From Caballeronia grimmiae (GTDB lineage: Bacteria; Pseudomonadota; Gammaproteobacteria; Burkholderiales; Burkholderiaceae): 64,000 nucleotides of DNA. Under the pieces are notes generated by a model. The model was not told the origin of the DNA. It made no database searches and saw only the letters and a program-made list of their open reading frames with translations. The stretch lies in the NCBI RefSeq assembly GCF_000698555.1, contig NZ_JFHE01000009.1, forward strand, positions 62,001-126,000, written 5' to 3'. This document shows positions 11,069 to 19,792 of this stretch, in pieces (position 1 is the stretch's first letter; the number at the start of each line of letters is the position of its first letter). A program made the translations under genes and the position numbers.

Positions 11069-12514
11069 TCAGGAAGTGCGCCGCGCCTTACTGCTCCCCG
11101 AGTCGAACGAATGACGCGGCGCGTGGTTGCCGTGGCAGAACTTGAACTTCCTGCCGCTGCCGCATGGACAAGGCGCATAAGGACCGCGCCGTTTATCATC
11201 GCTCGCGGTGATCGCCATCACGTCGGAAGCCGGCCGGCCATTGCGAACAAGCTTCGCCATCGTTTCCATCGCGGGGCGCGACTGCATGAAGAACAGCTCC
11301 AGACCTGCGCACAGATAGTTATGCCCCGCTTCGCCGTCTCGTGAAAGCGAAAAGCGGTCTTTCGGACATCCACCGTTGCACAGCGCCCTTACTTCGCATC
11401 GCCCGCACTGAGCGGTGAGCGAGTCACGCTTGTCCATGCCGAACCTGCGTTGTGCGGGCGACGCCATCAGTTCGAGCATGTGCGTCTCGTGGATATTGCC
11501 CAGCCGATATCCCGGCTCCACGAAGTGATCGCACGCGTAGAGGTCGCCGTTATATTCGAGCGCCGGACCGAGGCCGCAGGTCGGGGCATGAATGCACAAC
11601 AGGTGACGACCGAATAACGCTTCCAGCGTCACATCGAACAATTGCACGAAGACGCGGCCGACATCGCGGCGCACCCACTCTTCGAACACGTCGATGAGAA
11701 AGAGACCGTACTCCTTCGCGCCGACCGAGCGATCGGTGACGCGATTGCCCGTCTGCGTGTACAACACGCGCTTATGGCCCGCCTGTTCGCTCCAGCCGCG
11801 ATTGGCCAGTTGAATGGTTTGCTCGGTGGCGCGCTCGATGATCGGAATGAACTGAATCCATCGCGCGCCAAGCTCATCGCGAAAGAAGCGATACACCGAT
11901 CGGCCGTGGTGCTGGTTCGCGGCATTGACGGTACACAGGACGTTGAAATCGACGCCATGCTTGCGCAGTTGCCTCCATCCGTTCATGACGAGATCGAAGG
12001 TGCCCTGCCCGCGTCGATCGACGCGAAAGGTGTCGTGAAGCTCGCGCGGTCCGTCCACGCTCAGACCGACGAGAAAGTGATGCTGCCTGAAAAACTCACA
12101 CCATTCGTCGTCGAGCAGAATGCCGTTAGTCTGGAACGTGTGCTTTACGGTCTGTCCCGGCTTTCGATACTGCTCGACGATTTCAACCGCCTTCCTGAAG
12201 AACTCGACTCTCATGAGCGTCGGCTCGCCGCCTTGCCACGCGACGGTGACTTCCGGCGTGCGATGCGACTCGAGCAACTGGCGAATGTAAGTCTCCAGCG
12301 TCTCATTAGACATGCGATGCTTTTCGTTCGGATAAAGCGCCTCTTTCGACAGGAAAAAGCAGTATTTGCAATCGATATTACAGGTCGATCCACTCGGCTT
12401 GGCCAGCAAGTGAAAGCGCGGCGGCGCGTCCGCGAGCCGGCTGCGGTCCAGCTTCGCTTCTTCGCCGCTCGATGATGAAGCGCGTGTGCGCAACGAGGCT
12501 TCCATCGCCGTCAT
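11069..12514 (-). CDS. radical SAM sulfatase maturase (anSME type) with C-terminal SEC-C motif
   Basis: 481 residues. The radical SAM cluster motif C45-x3-C49-x2-C52 is in STCNIDCKYCFF. The SPASM-type auxiliary cluster region contains CGRCEVRALCNGGCPKDR near residues 380-400. The last part carries a SEC-C zinc motif (PCPCGSGRKFKFCHG), an unusual addition to this family. It should oxidise the Cys of the neighbouring sulfatase to formylglycine without oxygen. The start is one of two nearby ATGs (12514 or 12505). It is 157 bases upstream of the sulfatase start, on the same strand. Confidence 0.9.
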   Translation of the reverse strand: MTAMEASLRTRASSSSGEEAKLDRSRLADAPPRFHLLAKPSGSTCNIDCKYCFFLSKEALYPNEKHRMSNETLETYIRQLLESHRTPEVTVAWQGGEPTLMRVEFFRKAVEIVEQYRKPGQTVKHTFQTNGILLDDEWCEFFRQHHFLVGLSVDGPRELHDTFRVDRRGQGTFDLVMNGWRQLRKHGVDFNVLCTVNAANQHHGRSVYRFFRDELGARWIQFIPIIERATEQTIQLANRGWSEQAGHKRVLYTQTGNRVTDRSVGAKEYGLFLIDVFEEWVRRDVGRVFVQLFDVTLEALFGRHLLCIHAPTCGLGPALEYNGDLYACDHFVEPGYRLGNIHETHMLELMASPAQRRFGMDKRDSLTAQCGRCEVRALCNGGCPKDRFSLSRDGEAGHNYLCAGLELFFMQSRPAMETMAKLVRNGRPASDVMAITASDDKRRGPYAPCPCGSGRKFKFCHGNHAPRHSFDSGSSKARRTS

Positions 12515-12915
12515 ACCCCTTGATGTTAAGAAAGCCGAAAGGATTGCCTGACGTCATCGCGCAGGCGCTTCGACGTCGCCCGAAGGTGGCTCGGGTCTAA
12601 TTGGAAAAGACTGAAAGCAGAGAATCGCGGGCACAAACGTGTTTCGTATTTAAGACAGCTTGTGCGCGGAAATCAAACGCAATTTCGCTAGCCCTATTTA
12701 AGTGCACTGCGCATAGCGGCCGAAGCGTGCATGGTTCGAGGGCGTGAACGTGCAAACATTGAGCCGGTGTTTCTCGCAATCGCGCGTCCGATGCACTAGA
12801 TTAACGTTGACGCCCGACAGCGCCATGATGTGAGTCTGCAATATCGCCCTCGATGCACTGCTGCGGATCGAGCCGACAGAGCTCACAGAGCCGACGAACC
12901 GATGCGGAGGTTGGC
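12515..12915. other. divergent intergenic region
   Basis: It separates the minus-strand sulfatase operon from the plus-strand DUF202 gene and should hold promoters for both. It is locally AT-richer than its surroundings (about 12600-12710). I did not identify a convincing operator or hairpin. Confidence 0.35.
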
Positions 12916-13317
12916 GTGGCTAACGTGGAAGCACGCTCGGCGAACCAGCTGGCCGAAGCGCGGACCGATCTCGCGACGACCCGCACATTGATGGCGGCCG
13001 ATCGCACGCTGATGGCGTGGACGCGTACGGCGCTCTCGATGATCAGCTTCGGCTTCACGATCTACAAGGTGCTTGAAGGCTTCAGGGAAGCCGGCGTTCA
13101 CCTTGCGCATCCGCATAGCCCCCGAACCATCGGCCTGTTCCTGATCGGCATGGGCACGGTGTCGATGGTGATGGGCACGATCGAATACTGGCTGATGATC
13201 ATGGCGATGCGCGAGCATCAGTTCGTCAGTCCGTACAGGCCCACCTTTTTCGTGGCCCTGGTCATGGCTTTCTGCGGCAGCTTTCTGTTTCTCAGCATCA
13301 TCGTAAGGTTGCTCTAG
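12916..13317 (+). CDS. DUF202 (YidH-like) inner-membrane protein
   Basis: 133 residues from a GTG that follows GGAGG at ideal spacing; frame-open sequence continues upstream but lacks a ribosome site. The family hallmark is visible: TLMAADRTLMAWTRTALSMI followed by a first membrane helix, then two more helices (about residues 78-102 and 112-132). The family is small, three-helix and of unknown function. It lies 50-odd bases before the next transporter-like gene on the same strand. Confidence 0.85.
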   Translation: MANVEARSANQLAEARTDLATTRTLMAADRTLMAWTRTALSMISFGFTIYKVLEGFREAGVHLAHPHSPRTIGLFLIGMGTVSMVMGTIEYWLMIMAMREHQFVSPYRPTFFVALVMAFCGSFLFLSIIVRLL

Positions 13318-13370
13318 CCGCACGCAGGCACATGTAAGGCGCGCGCTTTACCTTGAAGGATGCCGGTATC

Positions 13371-14210
13371 GTGGCTGAAACCGTATTGTTCCTGCTCAAA
13401 CTATCGATTGCAGTGCTGATCGCCTGTGTCGGCGCGGGTACTTCCGTGTCCGAAATAGGCTATCTATGGAAACGACCAGGGCTAATGTTTCGCTCTCTGA
13501 CGGCAATGTATCTGCTCGTGCCGCTGGTCGCATGCTGTATCGTGCTGGCGGCGCCCATCGATCGAGGCGTGAAAGCGACCCTGCTCACGCTCGCCGTATC
13601 GGCGGGCGCGCCTTTGCTTCCGCGGCGCCTCGACAAGCTCGACAGCCATCCGTACATCTTCAGCCTACTGATGACGTCATCGCTCATGGCCATCGTCGCA
13701 GTGCCGCTGTGGGCGGCCGCATTGAGCGCCTATTTCGACGTCGCGGTGGAACTGTCGCTACGTTCCGTGACCGCGAACATCGGCAAAACCGTTCTGCTGC
13801 CCATTCTGCTGGGCATGGGCCTGCGCTTCGCTTTCCCGGCGACATCGGAACGATGGTCGAACCGGGTGATGTCGGCCGCATGGATCGTGCTAGCGGTCTC
13901 CGGCATTCTTCTGCTCATCCTTCATCGGGACCATCTCGCGGGACTCACCTGGCAGGGCATCGGCGCGCTCGTGGCGCTGATGATCGCCGGGCTGGTCATC
14001 GGCCACATCCTCGGCGGCCCCGACCCGAACGACCGCGCTGCACTGGCTATCGCCTGTTCGGCGCGACACATCGGGATTGCACTGGTCGTTGCGGCGGAGT
14101 TCGTCGGACCGAGAACCCTGGTGCTCGTCGTCGCGTACTTCGTCACGTCGTTCGCCGTGGCTGGCGTCTACTTCGCTTTACGACGACGACGCGTCGCCTC
14201 GCTTCAGTGA
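13371..14210 (+). CDS. bile acid:Na+ symporter-like membrane transporter
   Basis: 279 residues from a GTG placed 10 bases after GAAGGA; a TTG at 13353 is the alternative. The protein has about nine hydrophobic helices and small-residue crossover regions (NIGKTVLLPILLGMGLRFAF; ACSARHIGIALVVAAEF) like the BASS/SbtA-type Na+-dependent transporters. The substrate is not predictable. It may be co-transcribed with the DUF202 gene upstream. Confidence 0.7.
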   Translation: MAETVLFLLKLSIAVLIACVGAGTSVSEIGYLWKRPGLMFRSLTAMYLLVPLVACCIVLAAPIDRGVKATLLTLAVSAGAPLLPRRLDKLDSHPYIFSLLMTSSLMAIVAVPLWAAALSAYFDVAVELSLRSVTANIGKTVLLPILLGMGLRFAFPATSERWSNRVMSAAWIVLAVSGILLLILHRDHLAGLTWQGIGALVALMIAGLVIGHILGGPDPNDRAALAIACSARHIGIALVVAAEFVGPRTLVLVVAYFVTSFAVAGVYFALRRRRVASLQ

Positions 14211-14877
14211 CGCGCGAGTTTCAAGCGCAGTGCCCGCACGCTCGAATGCGACGCGTCATGGAGAGGCATGACTCCAATGCGCAAGCTGCGGACGACCGAG
14301 AAGGAAGCACAGAAGCTTCAATGTTTGAGCGCACGTCAAAGCGCAACAGCTACGCGGATCGAACGTTTACGCCTTCTATGAGGGCCGTTCTTCTTCGACA
14401 GCGCCACGTCGTTCATATTTGGCCGACGACGCGCGTACTGAAAGAATAGCTTTTGTGGCGCAAGCAGCGACTCCAATCTCACTCACGTGAAACACGCGGC
14501 CGTACTGTCGTGCATCCGGCGGTCTGTGCTTTGGCCTGAGCCGACATTGAGGCAGTTTCTTTTGAACGTCAGCAGCGGCGCGGTCTGCTGACCGTGGCGA
14601 CGTCGCGCAGCAGGACCGCAACAGCTTGCATCAGCGAACTAGCACTCACGACCCGGAGCGGCCGGACGGACCATCACCGCGAGTGTCGGCTCTCCGATCG
14701 ATGCGTGACGTTCGCTTACCAGGATTCGAGCCACCGCCTTTCGGCCTCATGAAGTTTTCGCACAATCGGACCTTGCAGACAGTGACGCCGCTTTGATAAG
14801 CCCCTCTCCCGACCATGCGCTGTCGACCGGCGAACGCTTGCTTCGCACCGGCACATCGTCGCATCGTCGCCTCGGTG
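14211..14877. other. 667-bp convergent region without a supported gene
   Basis: Downstream of both the symporter-like gene and dhaK. Open frames are short and basic. No tRNA or clear terminator was recognised. Confidence 0.4.
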
Positions 14878-15867
14878 CTATACACCCCACCGTAGCGCCG
14901 GCGTGTGGACCGAGCTGTCCCAATGCTTCGTCATTTCTTGGTCGAGGATGCAAAGTGTGATCGAAGCGCCCGCCATCTCGAGTGAAGTGGTCAGCGCGCC
15001 CACCTGCACACGCGCAATCGTCAGATCGCGCTTTTGGAGCCAGGCGCGCGTTGAGTTGAAAAGAAGATAAAGCTCGCCAAGCGGCGTGCCGCCAAGGCCG
15101 TTCACAAGCACCAGCAAGCTAGCCCCCGCAGGTGGCTTGAGATCGTCGACGATAGCCGTGAGCAACTCCCCCGCAATCGTATCGGCCGATGCAAATTTCG
15201 CGCGCCGCCTGCCCGGCTCGCCATGAATGCCGACGCCGACTTCGATCTCATCGTCGCCGATCTTGAACGTCAGCGTGCCAGCTGCCGGCACCGTGCAACT
15301 GGAGAATGCGACACCCATCGAAGCCGTGCGCTTGTTGATCCGGTCGCCAAACATCTTGCACTCATCGAGGGTCGCCCCGCTTTCAGCCAGGCCGCCTACC
15401 AGCTTCTCGACGATCACGGCGCCCGCAACCCCGCGCCGTCCGGTCGTATAGCTGGAGTTCTCTACCGCGACGTCATCGTTGATGAGGACCATGGCATTCG
15501 GCACCTCGGACATCTCCGACGCCATTTCGAAGTTCATCAGATCGCCCGAGTAATTCTTCACGATGAAGAGCACGCCCGCACCGGTATCGACGGCCCTGGC
15601 GGCGGCCATCATCTGGTCGGGCGTCGGTGACGTGAAGATCTGGCCCGGGCAGGCGGCGTCGAGCATGCCATGGCCGACAAACCCTGAATGGAGCGGTTCG
15701 TGCCCCGAGCCGCCGCCCGATATCAGCGCGACCTTGCCAGGCTTCAGATTCCTGCGCCGCACGAACACCGGTTCGCTATTGAGCACGACCAGGTCGGCAT
15801 GGGCTGCGGCGAATCCCGCGAGACTCTCGGCGAGAAAGTCGTCCACATGATTGATGAATTTTTTCAC
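14878..15867 (-). CDS. dhaK: dihydroxyacetone kinase subunit DhaK
   Basis: 329 residues from a GTG behind GGAG. It begins KKFINHVDDFLAESLAGF and carries the substrate-binding region with the SGGGSGHEPLHSGFVG motif and the later conserved GIHGEPGRRR. The His of that last block corresponds to the residue that binds dihydroxyacetone covalently in the family. It phosphorylates dihydroxyacetone or a related short ketose together with DhaL, 14 bases upstream. Because an ABC importer precedes it in the operon, it is the probable kinase for the imported substrate. No PTS DhaM gene is present here, so an ATP-dependent form is likely. Confidence 0.9.
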   Translation of the reverse strand: MKKFINHVDDFLAESLAGFAAAHADLVVLNSEPVFVRRRNLKPGKVALISGGGSGHEPLHSGFVGHGMLDAACPGQIFTSPTPDQMMAAARAVDTGAGVLFIVKNYSGDLMNFEMASEMSEVPNAMVLINDDVAVENSSYTTGRRGVAGAVIVEKLVGGLAESGATLDECKMFGDRINKRTASMGVAFSSCTVPAAGTLTFKIGDDEIEVGVGIHGEPGRRRAKFASADTIAGELLTAIVDDLKPPAGASLLVLVNGLGGTPLGELYLLFNSTRAWLQKRDLTIARVQVGALTTSLEMAGASITLCILDQEMTKHWDSSVHTPALRWGV

Positions 15868-15881
15868 GGTCTCCCGCTCCT

Positions 15882-16514
15882 TTATCCGTTGCGTTGCGCG
15901 AGCCGCGCGCATACCGAAGCAATCATGATCTGGCTGGAGCGCGCGCCGGGATCGATATGTCCGCGCGAACGCTCGCCGAGAAACGACGCCCTTCCCTTGG
16001 TCGCCAACATGTCGCGAGTCGCAAGCATGTTTTCCTCGGCGATTTGCGGCAGCGTGTCGAGTACCACGCGCGCCGCGGCGCTTTCTGCGGCAAGTTCTGC
16101 GAAGCGCTTCGCGACCGGAATCAACACGTCCATCATCGTCTTGCTGCCGACGCCGGTCTTGCCGCGTTGCCGGACGGCCTCGACGCCCGCCGCGAAGATC
16201 TGGGCGAAGCCGCCCACATCCATTGCATTGGTCACGGACGCCTTCGCCATGCCGTTCAGCAACGAGAAGAATAAAGGCCCCGACGATCCGCCCACCGTCG
16301 ACAGCACCTTGGTAGCCGCGATGTCGAGCGCGGGGCCGAAAGCTTCGGCCTCGATCTCCGCGCGCACCGCAAGCAGGGCTTCCATGCCGCGCAGCAGATT
16401 GAAGATGTGATCGCCATCGCCGATCTGCTGGTCGAGTGATGCGATCTCGTCGGTATGCTCCTTCAACGCCGCATAGGCAGCGTCGATGCACGCCATGACC
16501 GTTTTGCCGTTCAT
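15882..16514 (-). CDS. dhaL: dihydroxyacetone kinase subunit DhaL
   Basis: 210 residues. The nucleotide-binding domain shows the family motifs: DQQIGDGDHIFNLLRG (Asp residues that hold Mg-ADP/ATP), GGSSGPLFFSLLNG and KTGVGSKTMMDVLIP, plus the GRASFLGERSRGHIDPGA block. It supplies the phosphoryl transfer domain for DhaK. Its ATG overlaps the stop of the upstream ABC ATPase (ATGA), so translation is coupled to the importer. Confidence 0.9.
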   Translation of the reverse strand: MNGKTVMACIDAAYAALKEHTDEIASLDQQIGDGDHIFNLLRGMEALLAVRAEIEAEAFGPALDIAATKVLSTVGGSSGPLFFSLLNGMAKASVTNAMDVGGFAQIFAAGVEAVRQRGKTGVGSKTMMDVLIPVAKRFAELAAESAAARVVLDTLPQIAEENMLATRDMLATKGRASFLGERSRGHIDPGARSSQIMIASVCARLAQRNG

Positions 16515-17548
16515 GTCGGGATTCTCCTGCCGTCGGCACTGAAATATAGAAGGCTGCGCGCCGGCATCGACACGCCGACCGATTGTCCCGGCGAGAAATT
16601 GCGCTCCGCAACGGTCGTTGCCACAACGGCGGTTCCCGCGCGATCGAGTATCAGCAGATGGCGTAGCGGCGAATATTCGAGCACAGTCAGACTAAGTGCG
16701 CCCTGTACGCCACGCGCGTCGCACACATCGGGGTCATGCAGCACGATATCCTCAGGACGGATGCCGACAGTCGTCGTTCCCGCCGGCATGTGAGCCAAAT
16801 CGAGCAGAGTGTGTGGCAGCAGGTTGATTGGCGGAGAGCCGAGCCGCTGCGCAGCGCTCAGCGACACCGGATTTCCATACACCTCGCGCGGCGTGCCGAG
16901 TTGCACGAGACGCCCCTGGTCAAGAATGCCGATGCGATCCGCGAGCGTGGTGGCTTCGACCTGATCGTGCGTGACGTAGATGATCGTCGCGCCGATCGTA
17001 CGATGCAGGTGTTTGAGTTCGATGCGCAACTCTTCACGCAGCTTCGCATCGAGGGACGACAGCGGCTCGTCCATCAGAAACACCTTAGGTTGCCGCACGA
17101 GCGCGCGCCCTATCGCCACGCGCTGCATTTCGCCGCCGGACAGATGCGTCGCCATGTTGTCGAGCTTTGATTCCATGTGCAGCATCTGCGCGACCGCGTG
17201 AACGCGGGCACGCACGTCCGCCTCGCTGCTGCGCCTTCGTGGCGAGCGCAACGGAAACGCCAGGTTGCCGAACACGGTCAGATGCGGATACAGCGAATAC
17301 TGCTGGAAGATAAACGCGACGTCGCGATCCGACGGATGCACTCCGGTCGCAATGCCACCGTCGATCAGCACGTCGCCCGCATCCGGCCGCTCCAGCCCGG
17401 CGATCAGACGCAGCGTCGTGGTCTTGCCCGCGCCGCTCGGCCCGAGCAGTACCACGAACTCGCCGTCCCTCACATCGATAGAAAGATCGTCGACTGCGGC
17501 GATGTCACCAAACCGTTTGGACACATTGCGCAACTGGATTTCAGCCAT
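16511..17548 (-). CDS. ABC transporter ATP-binding protein (sugar/polyol type), second ATPase
   Basis: 345 residues from the ATG behind GGAG. Walker A is GPSGAGKTTT, the signature LSGGEMQRVAIGRAL, Walker B FLMDEPLSSLD and the switch His is in YVTHDQVEA. The C-terminal OB-like regulatory region is that of carbohydrate importers (IRPEDIVLHDPD). It overlaps the preceding ATPase gene by 8 bases and the following dhaL by 4. Two different ATPases in one operon suggest a heterodimer, as in the GlpS/GlpT glycerol importer described in Rhizobium. Confidence 0.9.
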   Translation of the reverse strand: MAEIQLRNVSKRFGDIAAVDDLSIDVRDGEFVVLLGPSGAGKTTTLRLIAGLERPDAGDVLIDGGIATGVHPSDRDVAFIFQQYSLYPHLTVFGNLAFPLRSPRRRSSEADVRARVHAVAQMLHMESKLDNMATHLSGGEMQRVAIGRALVRQPKVFLMDEPLSSLDAKLREELRIELKHLHRTIGATIIYVTHDQVEATTLADRIGILDQGRLVQLGTPREVYGNPVSLSAAQRLGSPPINLLPHTLLDLAHMPAGTTTVGIRPEDIVLHDPDVCDARGVQGALSLTVLEYSPLRHLLILDRAGTAVVATTVAERNFSPGQSVGVSMPARSLLYFSADGRRIPT

Positions 17549-18644
17549 TAGCTTCTCCGTGTGCAGGCATGGTGCGAACGGTGCGCGGCAGCAGCCGGCC
17601 GCTCTGCGCGTCGTACAACAGCGTGCGTTCCTTGCGAAACGACAAACCGACCGGCGATCCGGCAGGCAAACCATCGTCTTTTCCCACCCGCACCCTCACC
17701 ACGCCCAGCGCGGTTTCGACCACCAGCACCTGATGCGAACCAAGATATTCATCGGCAATGACCTTGCCGCGCAACGGACCGTGCTGATCGATCGCCACAT
17801 GCTCGGGACGAATGCCCAACAACACGCGCGCTGCGGCGGCTCCGCAGCGCGGCACCGCGACCGGTGCGCCGTGCAGGCGGACTTCTTCGTGGCCCGCGTC
17901 CACGCCGCCATCGACTGGCAGGAAATTCATCGGCGGACTGCCGATGAAGTTGCCGACGAACACCGTCGCCGGAAAGTAATAGATTTCCTGCGGCGGACCG
18001 GCCTGCAGCAACTCACCCTTGTTCATCACCACGATGTCGTCGGCCATCGCCATCGCTTCGCTCTGATCGTGCGTAACATAGACGGTCGTGGCGGCAAGCG
18101 CGTTATGCAGCTTGCGCAACTCGAGACACATCAGCTCGCGGAAATCCGCATCGAGCGTGCCGAGTGGTTCGTCCATCAGAAACGCCTTCGGCTGCCGCAC
18201 GATCGCGCGGCCCAGCGCTACGCGCTGCCGGTCGCCGCCAGACAGCCCACCGGTCTTGCGATCGAGAATGTTCTCGATACGCAGCATGCGCGCGGCCGCA
18301 GCCACTCGTGCCGCGATCTCATCGCGCGACACATGCTCGTTCTTCAGCGGAAACGCGATGTTATTGCGCACCGTCATATGGGGATATAGCGCGAACATCT
18401 GGAAGACGAACGCGATATCGCGCTGACGTGCGCGCAATGCGGTCACGTCCTCACCGTCTATGAGAATCTGACCGGAGGTCGGCAACTCGAGGCCGGCAAT
18501 CATCCGCAGCGTCGTGGTCTTGCCGCAACCCGATGGGCCGAGCAACACGACAAAGCGTCCGGCGCCGATCGTCAGACTGGTGTCGCGCACCGCGACAAAG
18601 TCGTCGAAGCGCTTGTGAAGGTTGGCAAGAACGATCGTGGACAT
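17541..18644 (-). CDS. ABC transporter ATP-binding protein (sugar/polyol type), first ATPase
   Basis: 367 residues with Walker A GPSGCGKTTT, signature LSGGDRQRVALGRA, Walker B FLMDEPLGTLD and YVTHDQSEA. The C-terminal domain contains LLGIRPEHVAID, typical of sugar-importer ATPases. It begins 4 bases after the small membrane protein gene and overlaps the second ATPase gene. Together they would power the importer formed by the two permeases. Confidence 0.92.
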   Translation of the reverse strand: MSTIVLANLHKRFDDFVAVRDTSLTIGAGRFVVLLGPSGCGKTTTLRMIAGLELPTSGQILIDGEDVTALRARQRDIAFVFQMFALYPHMTVRNNIAFPLKNEHVSRDEIAARVAAAARMLRIENILDRKTGGLSGGDRQRVALGRAIVRQPKAFLMDEPLGTLDADFRELMCLELRKLHNALAATTVYVTHDQSEAMAMADDIVVMNKGELLQAGPPQEIYYFPATVFVGNFIGSPPMNFLPVDGGVDAGHEEVRLHGAPVAVPRCGAAAARVLLGIRPEHVAIDQHGPLRGKVIADEYLGSHQVLVVETALGVVRVRVGKDDGLPAGSPVGLSFRKERTLLYDAQSGRLLPRTVRTMPAHGEANG

Positions 18645-18648
18645 GGTG

Positions 18649-18843
18649 TCAGTCCGGGAAATGGCTGGTCACGACGAACGCGAGCGCGCCTACCAGGATG
18701 ACCGGAAACGACCATGTGAACAACGTCAGTGAAAACGGCTGCACCAGCATCGCCACGCCGAGACCAATCAGTGCAGTCGACACCGCTTCGCTGTAGCCAC
18801 GGCGAAGATAATGTTTTTTCGGCAAAACGAAGTCTCGTTTCAT
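18649..18843 (-). CDS. small two-helix membrane protein in the ABC importer operon
   Basis: 64 residues starting MKRDFVLPKKHYLRRGYSEA, then two hydrophobic segments (about residues 21-36 and 43-59). Its ATG overlaps the natural TGA of the upstream permease (ATGA) and it ends 4 bases before the ATPase, so it is translationally embedded in the operon. It occupies the position of GlpU in rhizobial glycerol importers; I infer an accessory transporter role from position only. Too short for many gene finders. Confidence 0.65.
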   Translation of the reverse strand: MKRDFVLPKKHYLRRGYSEAVSTALIGLGVAMLVQPFSLTLFTWSFPVILVGALAFVVTSHFPD

Positions 18844-19792
18844 TTGCGCACCGCTCCGAAAGTGATGCCGCGCAATAAATGTTGCGCAGCACCACAGTGA
18901 AGATAAGGATAGGCAGCACGAAAAGCGTCGTCGCCGCAGCGACGGCCGGCCAGTCCTGCCCGCCTTCGCCGATGATGAACGGAATGAACGGCGGCATCGT
19001 CTGCGCATCGCCGCTTGTAAGCAGTGACGCGAATGCGTACTCGTTCCACGCGAAGATCAGGCAGAAGATTGCGGTCGCGGCGATGCCGGTGATCGCCTGC
19101 GGCAGCACCACCTTGACGAAGGCCTGCAGGCGCGTGTACCCGTCGACGAGCGCCGCCTCCTCGTATTCGCGCGGGATCTCGTCCATGAACCCCTTCAGCA
19201 GCCATACCGCTAGCGACACATTTACCGCCGTATACAGCACGATCATGCCGACATAGCTGTCGCTCAGGCCCAGTGCCCGGTACATCAGGTAGATCGGAAT
19301 GGCGACCGCGATCGGCGGCATCATGCGCGTCGACAGGATGAAGAAAAGCAGGTCGTCGGAGAGCGGCACCTTGAAACGCGAGAACGCATAAGCCGCCAGC
19401 GTGCCGAGAAATACTGCGAGAAAGGTCGAACCGAAACCGATCACGAGCGAATTCACGAAGCGCGGCAGGACCTTCGAGGGTCCCGCGATGACCATGTTGC
19501 GCTTGCGCACATCACGCTCATACCAGGTCCGCGCGGGCGGCAGACCGGCGATGAACTCGGGCGTCTGCCGCGAACGAATCGTGAACAGGTTCACATAGCC
19601 TTCCATCGACGGCTGAAACAGCACGACGGGCGGATAGGCAATCGCGTCTTCCTGCGTCTTGAAACTCGTCAGGAAGATCCACACCATCGGCAAGGTTGCA
19701 ACCAGCGCGTAAGTAATGACAACCGCCGCCGCGAAGCGCTTGCCGCGCGGCGACGACGCCACCACCGAGTGTTGAGTAGCCGTCGGTCTCAT
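18840..19792 (-). CDS. ABC transporter permease, frameshifted near the 3' end
   Basis: MalG-type permease with about six helices and the EAA loop (EYEEAALVDGYTRLQAFVKV). Its ATG overlaps the stop of the other permease gene (ATGA). The reading frame is normal up to about 18880 (FTVVLRN). There, one base appears to be missing: the next frame reads LLRGITFGAVRK and stops at 18840 in an ATGA overlap with the next gene. As written, the frame instead runs on to 18572, over the next two genes, adding about 90 unrelated residues. Either a real 1-base deletion affecting the last dozen residues or a sequencing error. Confidence 0.8.

Noticed and set aside
14640-14885. Possible tRNA-like segment and short minus-strand frame after dhaK
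   Set aside because: GGATTCGAGCC resembles a T-arm, but no matching acceptor or anticodon stems could be drawn, and the frame starting at the dhaK stop is basic and unconserved in appearance.
18572-18839. C-terminal extension of the ABC permease over the next two genes
   Set aside because: It results from the frameshift near 18880. The extension has no permease similarity and overlaps two coupled genes.
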